NCBI GenBank assembly: GCA_032718475.1
Contig: JAUCBJ010004109.1
Location: 1-31,451 of the forward strand
Length of the DNA stretch: 31,451 bases
Origin: Nemertoderma westbladi
Taxonomy: Eukaryota > Xenacoelomorpha > Nemertodermatida > Nemertodermatidae
Direction of reading: 5' to 3'
Positions within the stretch are counted from its first letter, which is position 1, and each line of letters opens with the position of its first letter. The position numbers and the translations under genes are program-made. Shown here one piece after another: positions 10,045 to 19,615 of the stretch. The notes beneath the pieces were generated by a model that saw only the letters and a list, made by a program, of their open reading frames with translations, did no database searches and was not told where the DNA came from.

Positions 10045-12327
10045 ATGAGTGTCTCAGACAAAGAGGCACTAGAGGACAGCTATGAGACGGCGGCTGGACC
10101 GCCGACTGACGATAGCGTCAATATTACTGTTGATGACAATGCCGACTATGACGACGCAGCGAGCGACGCTGACGTAAGTGAACAGGAGGACGAGACAGTG
10201 ACTAGTGAGGAAGAACAGCAGCCTCAGGTAATAGTATTAGGATCCCCTACCGCTACTGATAGGAAGGACTGTACGGCAGCCCGGACAGAGGTGAGTGATA
10301 GGGAGGGTAGTGTAGCAGAAGCGAGAGCCCGGAGCCCGGTTTCCAGACCTGTGGGTATGGTAAGTGCCGTGGTCCCGACGGCTGTTAGGAGTACCCGTAG
10401 TTCCCGAAATAATCCTTCAAGTCCACCGAGCGTAAGTCAGGTGAGTGATAGAGAGTTCGATATCGCGATAAAGAAGAAACTTCGCGCGCATGCCGGACAC
10501 ATAACCCGGACGGCGGACAAGGTAAGGAAGATGTTAGCTGACTCAGCGAACATCGGGAGGGTAGACTTAGTAGAGATTAGAAGAGGATATAACTCAGCGT
10601 TATTCAAGCAGACGGAGGAGCTTGCAGTCCTAGCGAAGAAGGCAGTAGAGTCTCAGTCGAGCGACGTAGCAACGAGGATTTACGACAGGGTTTTAGCAGC
10701 CTTGTTAGAGCACCGCGAGTTATCGGAGCGATTCCGACGAGTTAGGACGGAGAACTGGCTGCTATGGACATCACAAGCGCAGGCGACTCAAGTGAGTGAC
10801 GCAGAGTTGAGAGAGTTAGTGGAGCGAGAAGAGATCCAAGACAAGGAGGAGCGCAGGTATCAAAGGGAAGTTACTAGCTGGCTGATGCAGAATGGAGTGG
10901 TGGTACCAGGTCAGGTGCTACCGACGACGGAGAACATCCAACAGAGGACGTTGACTCCACCCGATGATGCATCTAGAGACAGCGGCGATTCCCAGGTTAG
11001 TCACGTGCGAGGTAAGGTAATATGTGCTAGATCCCTTGTTTCTCACAACTCGGCAGAGGAGAGAAGACGCCGACTAGACGAACAGCAGGCGGAAGTTTTG
11101 CGTGCATCGGAAGCACGGAAGGAAGCCGAGCGGGAACGGGAGCGAACACGTAAGTTAGACGCAAAGTTGCGAGAGTTGGAAGACAAAGGTAAGCGTGAGC
11201 AAGCGGAACGCGAACAGGAAGAACGAGAACTCCAACTTGAACGTGAACGCGAAGAGCACGAACTCCAACTCCAACGCGAACGCGAACTCCAACTCCAACG
11301 CGAACGCGAAGAACGTGAACTCCAACTCCATCGCGAACGCGAACGGGAAGCTAAGGAACGCGAGCAAAGAAGACGCGAACTCCAACTCGAACGCGAGCGC
11401 AAGGAGCGCGAACTTGAGCGCGAGAGGGAGCGACGGGCGTTGTATGAAGAGAAGGCGCGTGTAGAAGAAGAGGGCGCAGCACGACGAGCGAGGGAAGAAG
11501 AAGAACGTAAACTGGCGCAGTTGGAAAGTGCGAGATTAAGTTTAGAAAGCGAAGAACGGACTAGGAAGGCGAACGAAATCGCCGAGAAGGGGATGCGAAT
11601 GATCGAAGAATGTGGGGCGAGTGTAGGGACTGAGTTGCGAGAACTGTTCGCACTGCAGAAGGCCGAACAGGAAGCGAGAACTCCGACTATACGCGAGTCG
11701 ACGACGACCAGAATTCCTATACCCGGTCCAGCTATTACGAGTACACGGATCGCTAAACCATTCTCTACATATCGCACGCCAGTTGGTATTAGTGCTTCAC
11801 CTATCGCGCAGAATCCACGTCATCGGAACACCGCACCACTGCACACCGAACACGACGATGAAGAATTTAGAGAAGAAACTCCGACGGGCCGAGTATTTGG
11901 CGAACCGAACCCGCGGGTTTGGAATACGCAGACGGAGCGCCGACCCAGTTCGACGGAGAACTTCCGGGTTAAACCGGAAGAGGGATCATATGAGAGACAG
12001 CGGATTACTCAGATAGAGCCGACTATACAACAGAACCCTAGCCAGGAATTTATTACGAGGGATGAGTTAAGTGCTAGTTTAGCGCAAGCTATATCGCCGC
12101 ACATCCAACCTATAACGGACATGCTTAGCAACCTACGGTTAAAGGAAGCAGCCCAGGTAAGGAGTAATTCTAATCCCAGCAGGCCTGAGTTAGATAAAGT
12201 CCAGCCTAGTCAACGAGTACGCATATCGGAGGAAACTATACCACATAGACCTCAGGTAAGGACGCCTGTCCCGAATATCCATAATCCCAATTTCGAAAAT
12301 TCGGCAGAAAGATACCTAAAGAGGTGA
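10045..12327 (+). CDS. ORF1, coiled-coil accessory protein of the retrotransposon
   Basis: 760 codons from a true ATG to TGA. No known domain recognised. Residues 1-60 are acidic (DD, EE runs), and 75-140 are Ser/Arg/Pro-rich. Residues about 145-260 look like a helical bundle (KKKLRAHAGHI, IYDRVLAALLEHRELSERF). About 340-520 is a long, highly charged helix rich in RE/ER and ELQLQRE repeats, an obvious coiled coil or single alpha helix. The C-terminus is low-complexity and polar. No signal peptide, membrane segment or zinc knuckle. It precedes Gag-Pol, where BEL elements normally have nothing. The helical N-terminal part could be a detached Gag-like assembly domain, since BEL Gags carry N-terminal coiled coils, but this is inference. 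It contains two copies of the dispersed palindrome and four GTAAGT donor-like hexamers. The long minus-strand frame opposite (11043-11777) is a shadow of the repeats. Confidence 0.8.
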   Translation: MSVSDKEALEDSYETAAGPPTDDSVNITVDDNADYDDAASDADVSEQEDETVTSEEEQQPQVIVLGSPTATDRKDCTAARTEVSDREGSVAEARARSPVSRPVGMVSAVVPTAVRSTRSSRNNPSSPPSVSQVSDREFDIAIKKKLRAHAGHITRTADKVRKMLADSANIGRVDLVEIRRGYNSALFKQTEELAVLAKKAVESQSSDVATRIYDRVLAALLEHRELSERFRRVRTENWLLWTSQAQATQVSDAELRELVEREEIQDKEERRYQREVTSWLMQNGVVVPGQVLPTTENIQQRTLTPPDDASRDSGDSQVSHVRGKVICARSLVSHNSAEERRRRLDEQQAEVLRASEARKEAERERERTRKLDAKLRELEDKGKREQAEREQEERELQLEREREEHELQLQRERELQLQREREERELQLHREREREAKEREQRRRELQLERERKERELERERERRALYEEKARVEEEGAARRAREEEERKLAQLESARLSLESEERTRKANEIAEKGMRMIEECGASVGTELRELFALQKAEQEARTPTIRESTTTRIPIPGPAITSTRIAKPFSTYRTPVGISASPIAQNPRHRNTAPLHTEHDDEEFREETPTGRVFGEPNPRVWNTQTERRPSSTENFRVKPEEGSYERQRITQIEPTIQQNPSQEFITRDELSASLAQAISPHIQPITDMLSNLRLKEAAQVRSNSNPSRPELDKVQPSQRVRISEETIPHRPQVRTPVPNIHNPNFENSAERYLKR
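10343..10360. repeat. Dispersed palindrome copy A (degenerate), in ORF1
   Basis: CCAGACCTGTGGGTATGG, three differences from CCAAACCTGCGGGTTTGG. The preceding GGTTT is also shared with copy D. One G-A mismatch in the stem. Encodes RPVGM. Confidence 0.5.
11905..11922. repeat. Dispersed palindrome copy B, in ORF1
   Basis: CCGAACCCGCGGGTTTGG. Outer arms also pair: GTATT (11893-11897) with AATAC (11923-11927), and CTCCG (11879-11883) with CGGAG (11933-11937). Read in the frame giving NPRVW. Confidence 0.8.
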
Positions 12328-13591
12328 GGTCTCTATAGGGGTGTCTTTAGCAGGCGGCGGCGGACTCGTGAGGGTCTGGGGGCACGTTAAAATCTGCCGT
12401 ATAGTGCAAGGGAGTTACTTAAGGCCCTCGTGTCTAACGAACCATGAATCGACATGGTGCCGTGGTATCGTCTAGTCGGCCTGTTGCCGTACTGCCAGTC
12501 CTGTACACAGTAGGGGTGGTGGCATGGCGTGATTTGTGGTTCATGTGGTGTGAACTGTGATTTGTATGTGGGCGACCAGTGGCAGTTAGCTTTGGGGCTT
12601 GGATGTGTGCCATTGACCGTCAGCTGTTCCGTTTTTTTGATACTATATGTTATTGTCTCCATGTTCAGCTGATTGGTCCTTGGAGTGTGTTTAGGTCTGA
12701 GATGAGCTTTCTGTTGCTGTGGGTACGTGAGTACACGTGATTGTATGTGTGGCCACTGCGAGTGAGTGTGGGAAACCTTGCCGGTTGGCCCAGACGCCGC
12801 TGGTATTAGTAGGACCATACTTTACTGCGCCCCAGCATACTTTGTGCACACAAGTTATTTTACCCTGACGGTAAAATAAGGTACTCTCGACTTTCTCATT
12901 CTCTCTCAAGTCGATACAACTAGTCCCTCCCGATTTTGACCCCGATTTTGTCTTTCCCGATTATGTCCTCTGTGTGTGCATGGTATGTGTCAGATTTTGT
13001 GTTTACCGTAGTGTACTTGATATTGTGAACATCTGTTGAGTACACGTGTATAGGACTGGTAAGTGGTTACTTGTTCCTAGCTTTCGAGCTAGTCAGTATT
13101 GTTTGCGGAACTTACTTCCCCTCAATACTGCCGGCGAGGCGGGTGAAAATGTGTCAAAATTCCATGTGGGGTAGCGCAAGCCCACATGGGACAAGACCGT
13201 CGGTTAGGCCCAAGGGCGACCTTGGTGCTTGATCGCTATCGACTGGTCCACCCGCCGGTTGACTCTCTGAGTTGGCTCAATGTACAGTCAGGCCACAGTG
13301 AGTTGACAGTAGCGGCCCATCTGGCTACACGTTCGACGAGCTGTGCCGGTGTGATCGGGGGACCGAAAACAGAACCCGGGAAGCATCGGGCCACCCTCCG
13401 GCCCGGTCTGATAATAACATCAGTCAGACTGGCCCCAGGGGTGGTGGAAAGGTGTCCGCCTCGTGGGTGCGCCTCGGGGAGGAGCCCAGAAGGACACAAG
13501 CGTTATTGAGGAAGCTTGGGTCAGGGCCTCGGCGCGCAAACCATCGCGAGCGCTAAGGACTGACACTGAGTCAAGCGATGAAGAGGAAGAA
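12328..13591 (+). other. Structured spacer upstream of Gag-Pol
   Basis: 1.26 kb without a credible gene. Four strong hairpins lie in its second half: 12855-12879 (TTATTTTACC / GGTAAAATAA, 5-nt loop), 13077-13092 (CTAGCT / AGCTAG around TTCG), 13094-13130 (CAGTATTG / CAATACTG) and 13162-13189 (CCATGTGGG / CCCACATGG, loop GTAGCGCAAG). CCCGATTTTG or a close variant occurs three times at about 12928-12966. The Gag-Pol frame is open from 13418, but its first ATG is at 13592. Possible roles are IRES, packaging/dimerisation signal, or an intron with alternative acceptors. None is shown directly. Confidence 0.6.
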
Positions 13592-16500
13592 ATGAGACGT
13601 CAGAAGTCCCGAAACTATAAGGAAAGAAGGACGGACGCGGAGCAGGTAAGTTGGAACCACCGGGAAAGGACCAGACTTAGCAACCCTGCGGAACTAAACC
13701 ATTTGTTAACCCGGAACGACGCAACCCTTAGAGACATAGGTAAGTTTGCTGCTAGGCAAGGACTGCCGACGCAACAACCCCAGAAGTTTATGGGTAACCA
13801 CAAGCACTGGAGGACCTTCAAAACCTATGTCGACGAGCAGCTAACCAACAGCACCTTTACTCCCAACGAGAAGTTCAACTATTTGCTTCAGATGCTCCAT
13901 CGAGAACCTAGAGCCATTGCTGATAACTTCGTCGGCAATGAACGGGCATTCGAGTTAGCGATGAAGACGCTTAGTGACATCTACGGGAATAAAACCAAGA
14001 TGGCGCAGTCGATAGTAGAAGACTTGGGTAAGGGCGGAAGGATTACAACTCCGTTAGAGCTGTTGAACTTAGCGAACGCTATTTCGAACGCATTGGACAT
14101 CTTGAGGACGGTGAATCTACCTCATCATGGTGATCACGCCGAAGTTTTGAAAAGCGTAATAAGACGTTTAAACATGCGTTACAGACAGAAATGGCGCAAA
14201 TTAGAGAATAAGTTGGAGGGCCAAGGTAAAGTATTGACACTTCAGCATATTCATGACATGATAGCCACAGACGCAGTAGCAGATATGAAATCAAACTTCT
14301 CAGAAGAGAATATGAGGGAGTCTAAACCTGTTACCGGTAAGTCTATGGTAAGTTTTGACGATGACAGGACCACTGTGACATTTAACTCAGTAGACAGATA
14401 TAATTCGAGTACCCCAGCCTTTAGATCAGACTCGCGAGTATGGTCAGGTGAGCGGTTAGATAGACCTAGGTTAAAGCAACAGGAGTTACCGGATGGATTT
14501 GTAGGTTGCCAATACTGTTTACTAAAGGAGGTAAGATCTGACGACCATAAGTTAGATAGTTGCAGACGGTTCAAAGAATTAAATTCGGAACAGAGAAGAG
14601 TTCAAGTGCGGACGTTGGACACCTGTTGGGCATGTCTTGCGCCAGGTCATGTACGGCGGCAGTGCCCTAACAGCAAGGACGGATGCATGGAATGCGGCAG
14701 ACTACATCACAAGTTGCTACATGCGGATTTCCATACCCCAACGGACCGTTACTTACAGCGAAATCCTCACAGGAAGGGGAGCAAAGAACCCGTATCGATA
14801 AGGAGGAATACATACACTGGCATCCGGGACGATGGTTACCAACCAGGTTCGTCGGACGAGGATGGCGAGTCGAGCGCGAGAGAAGTGACCTGCCAAGGTT
14901 TCACCGCGGATAGTTCATCGACCAGCGCGCGGACGTATTTATCATCGGCCACGTCGGAAATATTTAGCGTGATTCCGGTGAAACTCACTGGCGATAAGGG
15001 ATCGAAGCGAATATATGTGATGTTGGACACTGCGTCCACATTATCATATATCGACGAGGAAGTGGCGAGAGCCGTTTCTAGCTTCCAGGACGCCGAGGAG
15101 ATCCAAATAGAGTTGAAGTCTATGCATGGGGTAGGAGACCTCAAGGGACACAGAATTTCGGTGGAACTAGATTCCCTACTTCCGAGAGACCAGCATACTC
15201 GACAAGAACGGAAAGCTTTGCCATTGGACGGATTTAAGTGTCTAGCTATGAAGGGATTCGGCAGGCAGTTAGGTAAGGTGCCGCCGATGAGTCCCATAGC
15301 ACAGGAGTATTTTGACAAGCTCAGGATACCCAGACACCAGGTAGGTTATAGGAATGTTTCTATGTTAATTGGTGCAGAACAGCTGATCGCACACCAGATA
15401 TGGGAAACGAGACCAGCTGAGCCGCATGTCAATGGACCACATGCCCATAGGACCATACTAGGTTGGTATACACGAGTACCCATGTCTTATGAGTTTACAG
15501 GTGGCGACAAGCCAATGGACAGATACGACGAATTACAGCCTATAACTCAACCACCGTTAGTAGAACCACCAGACATAGACGAGTTTAGGAGAACCTGCAT
15601 TGACCACTATAGTGACTTTAGCGAGTCGGACGAGGAGTTGATTCCCGATAATGTTAGGTTGTCGGAACCACTTCATAACGACCGGACAGATAGTGAACCC
15701 GAGGACTACTGTTATCAGACCCGTGGGTCTGGTTCAGCGGCCCACGCTACCTATTTGACTAACGTTTTGACTTATACAGACATAGTGGAGGGTCAAGTGG
15801 CTAAATATCGAGACCTAGACATTTTCCAATACAGTGAGGAGGAATTACAGAAGGAATTGATACGCCAGGACCTCGAGACAGGAGCCAGAACCGTCGAATG
15901 GCTGGATAGGGACGCAATGGAACCCGGTGGATATGACCTAGCCATGTCTACTGATGAGAAACGGTCGCTGGAGATGATGGAAGACACCATACGTCTGCTA
16001 CCGACTGGACATTTTGAAGTTGGAATGTTGTGGCGTCGACAACCACCTAAGTTGGAGAACAACTACAACTTAGCCTTGAAAAGATTGAACGGAGTAAGGG
16101 CTCGGTTGTTGAAGAATCCGGACATTAGGGAGAAGTATTGCGCCCAGATCAACAACTATTTCGCCAAGGGATTTGCTGGGAAGGTAGAGGACCCTGACTT
16201 AGTGACAGACCAGACTTATTACCTTCCACACCACTATGTGACTCACCCTGACAAGCCAGACAAAGTCCGAGTAGTCAACGACTGCGCAGCAGTCTATAGA
16301 GGTATGTCCCTGAATTCAGAGTTGATGGATGGTCCCAACCTGAATAACTATTTGATAGGAATACTGTTGCGTTTTAGACAGCGGCGATTCGCATTTACTT
16401 GTGACATCGAGGCGATGTTCCACCAGGTAAGAGCCTGTAAGGCAGACCAGGATAGCCTTCGCTTTCTCTGGTACGAGAACGAAGACTTATCCGGCCCAGT

Positions 16501-18364
16501 GGTTACATACCAAATGTACGTTAGGATATTTGGCGCCCGCGATAGTCCGAACGGCACGCTGTTTGTTCTAAAGAAAACGGCAACAGCCCAGATTGGTAAG
16601 TACCCAGTAGAAGTAATCGAGTCCATCTTGAGAAACTTCTATATGGACGACGGATTGGTGTCCAAGGACACGGCGGAACAAGCCATAGAAGTGGCTCACG
16701 GCCTGCAAGAGTGCTTGGCTACAGGGGGATTTCCTCTGACCAAGTTCACTACTAATTCGGAGGCCCTATTAGAATCGTTCCCGGTAAAAGATCGCGGGAG
16801 CGGAGACATAGAATTGGGGGTAGAACCAATCCCCATGGCGCGAGTACTGGGACTCGCTTGGAATCCGAATTCAGACAAGTTCCAGGTAAGAGTTAGATTT
16901 GAGCCCAGTAGCCCAGACAAAGTTTTGACAAAGAGGATTTGCTTATCGACATTAAGTAGAATATTTGACCCGATGAACTTTATCAGTCCGGTTATATTAC
17001 AGGCACGAGCGTGCATGAGGAAAATTTGGTTGTCCGACTTAGAGTGGGACGAACCAATATCTCCTATACATGCAAAGCAGTGGAGGGAGTGGGAAGCCGA
17101 GTTGCATCTGTTGAAAAATATAGATGTACCCCGTTCCTACTTTCCGAATCAGTTGGTATTTCCAACTGATTTAGAGCTGCACCTATTTAGTGACGCAAGT
17201 GACACCGGCTTTGGTATGGTAGCCTACCTTCGCCGAGAGGTAAGTCAGGACAAGTTTGAGACGGCCTTTGTGACTTCTAGATCAAAGACAATGCCGGTCA
17301 AATATATGACTGTCCCTCGTGCAGAGTTACAGGCGGCTGTAGTTTCGGTCGAGGTAAGTAAGCAGATAATTGAGGAGTTAGACACGACATTGACCTTATT
17401 CTATTGGACGGATGCATCCTTGGTGTTAGTATACATTGCGGCCGACAATATTGCACTAAAGACATTTGTGGCCAATAGACGCGCTCAGATCGTTGACTTT
17501 TCAACGAAGGAACAATGGAGACATTGTCCGGGAGTGTTGAACCCGGCCGACATAACTTCGAGAGGTGCAATGCCGGCGGAATTCTGTCGGGAAGAGTCGC
17601 AGGAGTTTTGGTTGCATGGACCTGATTTTCTAACAAGGACACAGGAACATTGGCCAGAGCGACTAAAGATAGTGACCAATCCGATGCCTGAAGATGCAGA
17701 AGTCAAAGTGGAGAAAGTCTCTAAGTCGAAGTCTAAAGCCAAACTTAAGTCATTGGAGCGGCCTGAAGAGTCATTGGAGCGGCCTGAAGAGTTATTGGAG
17801 CGGCCCGGAGACCTGTCAGACCAACAGACTTACGTGACTACTAGGTCAGGAAGGGTAAGTTATGACGTAAAACCACCCTTACAGACTAAACCGGAGTCAC
17901 AGTTGGTAAGTGACGGACAGAAAATGACCGACACAATGGAGCCTTTGGTTTCCAAACCTGCGGGTTTGGATTCGAAACTTCCATTGGTCAGCGGACAACC
18001 GTCGCTGGCATTAGAGTCATGCAGTATTTATGACAAATTACTAAATTCGTCTGCCTCTTGGCTGACAATTTGTAAAAGAACTGCGTGGTTAAGCCGATAC
18101 GTTTCGTACCTTTGTTTAAAACATTCGAAACATTTGAGAGAACCATCGAGCGCCAATAGTGAGCGAATTCGGAAATTGAAACAACCTCTGACAGAGGATG
18201 AGATTGATCAAGCGGAATTAAAGCATTTGAAACACTATCAAATGTGTGCCTTCCCAAAAGAATTCCATCTATTATCGGCTCAACGACTAGTTCTCTATAA
18301 ACCCCTTAGAAAATGGAGTCCATTAATCCATAAGGGTTTGATTTGTCATAGATCGAGAATCTAG
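13592..18364 (+). CDS. gag-pol: Gag-Pol polyprotein: Gag, protease, RT, RNase H (ends at in-frame TAG)
   Basis: The frame is open from 13418. Its first ATG is at 13592, with a GTG at 13463 upstream. Residue numbers here count from 13463. A DUF1759-type Gag core spans about 105-260 (KFMGNHKHWRTF, EKFNYLLQML). BEL-type zinc fingers follow: C349 with CQYC, CWACLAPGHVRRQC at 388-401, and CMECGRLHHKLLH at 408. The DUF1758-type aspartic protease has D522 in LDTAS and a later LIGAEQL. RT covers about 920-1110 (YLPHHYV, D981, YMDD at 1060-1063). RNase H carries D1244, E1288, D1317 and D1363 (FSDAS, PRAEL, YWTDAS, NPADITSRG). A linker with three LERPEE-like repeats follows. The frame stops at TAG 18362-18364, just before the integrase HHCC, and homology continues in the same frame. 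It directs reverse transcription and particle assembly. All catalytic residues inspected are intact. Confidence 0.9.
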   Translation: MRRQKSRNYKERRTDAEQVSWNHRERTRLSNPAELNHLLTRNDATLRDIGKFAARQGLPTQQPQKFMGNHKHWRTFKTYVDEQLTNSTFTPNEKFNYLLQMLHREPRAIADNFVGNERAFELAMKTLSDIYGNKTKMAQSIVEDLGKGGRITTPLELLNLANAISNALDILRTVNLPHHGDHAEVLKSVIRRLNMRYRQKWRKLENKLEGQGKVLTLQHIHDMIATDAVADMKSNFSEENMRESKPVTGKSMVSFDDDRTTVTFNSVDRYNSSTPAFRSDSRVWSGERLDRPRLKQQELPDGFVGCQYCLLKEVRSDDHKLDSCRRFKELNSEQRRVQVRTLDTCWACLAPGHVRRQCPNSKDGCMECGRLHHKLLHADFHTPTDRYLQRNPHRKGSKEPVSIRRNTYTGIRDDGYQPGSSDEDGESSAREVTCQGFTADSSSTSARTYLSSATSEIFSVIPVKLTGDKGSKRIYVMLDTASTLSYIDEEVARAVSSFQDAEEIQIELKSMHGVGDLKGHRISVELDSLLPRDQHTRQERKALPLDGFKCLAMKGFGRQLGKVPPMSPIAQEYFDKLRIPRHQVGYRNVSMLIGAEQLIAHQIWETRPAEPHVNGPHAHRTILGWYTRVPMSYEFTGGDKPMDRYDELQPITQPPLVEPPDIDEFRRTCIDHYSDFSESDEELIPDNVRLSEPLHNDRTDSEPEDYCYQTRGSGSAAHATYLTNVLTYTDIVEGQVAKYRDLDIFQYSEEELQKELIRQDLETGARTVEWLDRDAMEPGGYDLAMSTDEKRSLEMMEDTIRLLPTGHFEVGMLWRRQPPKLENNYNLALKRLNGVRARLLKNPDIREKYCAQINNYFAKGFAGKVEDPDLVTDQTYYLPHHYVTHPDKPDKVRVVNDCAAVYRGMSLNSELMDGPNLNNYLIGILLRFRQRRFAFTCDIEAMFHQVRACKADQDSLRFLWYENEDLSGPVVTYQMYVRIFGARDSPNGTLFVLKKTATAQIGKYPVEVIESILRNFYMDDGLVSKDTAEQAIEVAHGLQECLATGGFPLTKFTTNSEALLESFPVKDRGSGDIELGVEPIPMARVLGLAWNPNSDKFQVRVRFEPSSPDKVLTKRICLSTLSRIFDPMNFISPVILQARACMRKIWLSDLEWDEPISPIHAKQWREWEAELHLLKNIDVPRSYFPNQLVFPTDLELHLFSDASDTGFGMVAYLRREVSQDKFETAFVTSRSKTMPVKYMTVPRAELQAAVVSVEVSKQIIEELDTTLTLFYWTDASLVLVYIAADNIALKTFVANRRAQIVDFSTKEQWRHCPGVLNPADITSRGAMPAEFCREESQEFWLHGPDFLTRTQEHWPERLKIVTNPMPEDAEVKVEKVSKSKSKAKLKSLERPEESLERPEELLERPGDLSDQQTYVTTRSGRVSYDVKPPLQTKPESQLVSDGQKMTDTMEPLVSKPAGLDSKLPLVSGQPSLALESCSIYDKLLNSSASWLTICKRTAWLSRYVSYLCLKHSKHLREPSSANSERIRKLKQPLTEDEIDQAELKHLKHYQMCAFPKEFHLLSAQRLVLYKPLRKWSPLIHKGLICHRSRI
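15715..15732. repeat. Dispersed palindrome copy C, in Pol
   Basis: TCAGACCCGTGGGTCTGG. The A-to-G change in the left arm is matched by T-to-C in the right arm, so pairing is kept. Read in the frame giving QTRGSG. Confidence 0.7.
17952..17969. repeat. Dispersed palindrome copy D, in Pol linker
   Basis: CCAAACCTGCGGGTTTGG. Outer arms CAATGGA (17934-17940) and TCCATTG (17980-17986) pair, as do GTTT and AAAC between them. As RNA the inner loop is C(UGCG)G, a UNCG-type tetraloop. Encodes KPAGL. Confidence 0.85.
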
Positions 18365-19615
18365 ACTGTCGACATAAACTCACAGTTTCGGTTCCCAGTG
18401 ATAATCCCTAGTCACCCAATAGAATTGCAAAGAGCGATTCTATGGGATATACACAAGAGGTTGCATCACGCGGGAAAGTTACACTGTCTGTCGGCAGCGA
18501 GACAGCGATTCATTCTATTGCAGCCAAGCAGGGCAGTAGGCACTATGTACGACGCCTGTCTGGTTTGCAAGAGAGTGAACGCCAGAGTATTGGAACAGGA
18601 GATGGCTGAACTCCCGGAAGCGAGAGTGCAGGCATATGACCCACCCTTTACGAACACAGGGGTGGATTGTTTTGGTCCGATTGAGGCAAAGAGTGGACGG
18701 CTGACCCACAAGCGATGGGGTCTGCTACTGACATGTATGGCGAGTAGAGCCATACACATCGAGCGTGTGGCAGACATGTCGACCAAATCTCTGCTCCTGG
18801 CCTTAAAGAGATTTATGGCCAGGAGAGGACTAGTAAAGGCGTTCTACTCTGACAAGGGTACAAACTTTGTCGGAGGGAATAGCGAGTTGAACGCGGCTCA
18901 TAAAGCAGCACAGAATAAGGAAATTTCTGCAGCACTTTTGCCGCAACGAGTAGAGTGGAGATTCAATACTCCAGAAAGTCCTTGGAGAGGAGGAAGTTGG
19001 GAGCGTTTAGTTCGCTCTGTAAAGCAGGCCATTGCTAAGACGTTGCCTGTAAACAAACAACTTACCGACGACGAACTGGTTACAGCTTACATTGAAATCG
19101 AGCATACCCTAAACTCGAGGCCGATAGCTATGTTGCCAGACGGTGTTGCATTAACGCCGAATCATTTGCTAATGCAGAGTCCAGCATTTCTTGTGCCGGC
19201 ATCAGAACCCATTAGTGCCGACCTATATAGTCGTAAGAGCTGGAAAGTAACACAGTTAGTGGCGTACACATTCTGGGAATATTGGCGGGAATACTATCTT
19301 CCCACCATATCTACCAGAACAAAGTGGTACAAGACGGTTCGGAGTCTCCAAAGGGGAGATTACGTGTTGATAACCGAGCCGATTATCAAGAGAAAGTATT
19401 GGGAGACAGGAGTTATCTTGCACACACACCCAGACGCGCAAAACATAGTGCGCACAGTCACTGTGAAAATTAGGTGCAAGTGTCCGCACCCAAAAAAGTG
19501 TAAAACTGATGGTTTGCACACCTTGGACCGACCGGTCCAAGATATTGTGTTATTAGAGGAGACACGTATCGAGACGGGAGATTATAATTTGTCTCCTGCC
19601 TCAAAACAGAGTTAG
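18365..19615 (+). CDS. Integrase portion of Pol (continues in frame after the TAG)
   Basis: Same frame as the upstream polyprotein, separated only by TAG at 18362-18364. Reading continues TVDINSQFRFPVIIPSHP, which matches the segment BEL Pols have between RNase H and integrase. No ATG directly follows the stop, so this part needs readthrough, re-initiation or an intact sister copy. HHCC zinc domain: HKRLHHAG ... CLVC. Catalytic residues: D at 18665 (GVDCFGP), D at 18851 (YSDKGTNF) and E at 19001 (GGSWERLV). A DUF5641-type C-terminal domain follows, with ALTPNHLL, KWYKTVRSLQRGDYVLI and YWETGVI. It ends TAG at 19613-19615. Integrase inserts the cDNA into the genome. Apart from the missing link to Gag-Pol it looks functional. 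Confidence 0.88.
   Translation, partial: TVDINSQFRFPVIIPSHPIELQRAILWDIHKRLHHAGKLHCLSAARQRFILLQPSRAVGTMYDACLVCKRVNARVLEQEMAELPEARVQAYDPPFTNTGVDCFGPIEAKSGRLTHKRWGLLLTCMASRAIHIERVADMSTKSLLLALKRFMARRGLVKAFYSDKGTNFVGGNSELNAAHKAAQNKEISAALLPQRVEWRFNTPESPWRGGSWERLVRSVKQAIAKTLPVNKQLTDDELVTAYIEIEHTLNSRPIAMLPDGVALTPNHLLMQSPAFLVPASEPISADLYSRKSWKVTQLVAYTFWEYWREYYLPTISTRTKWYKTVRSLQRGDYVLITEPIIKRKYWETGVILHTHPDAQNIVRTVTVKIRCKCPHPKKCKTDGLHTLDRPVQDIVLLEETRIETGDYNLSPASKQS

Noticed and set aside
11043-11777. 244-codon minus-strand ORF rich in RS/SR opposite ORF1
   Set aside because: It is the antisense of the RE/ELQLQRE coding repeats. ORF1 has the ATG, the full length and the element's orientation.
12387-12818. 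143-codon minus-strand ORF in the spacer before Gag-Pol
   Set aside because: Antisense to the element, with no recognisable domain. It probably arises from the low-stop composition of the spacer.
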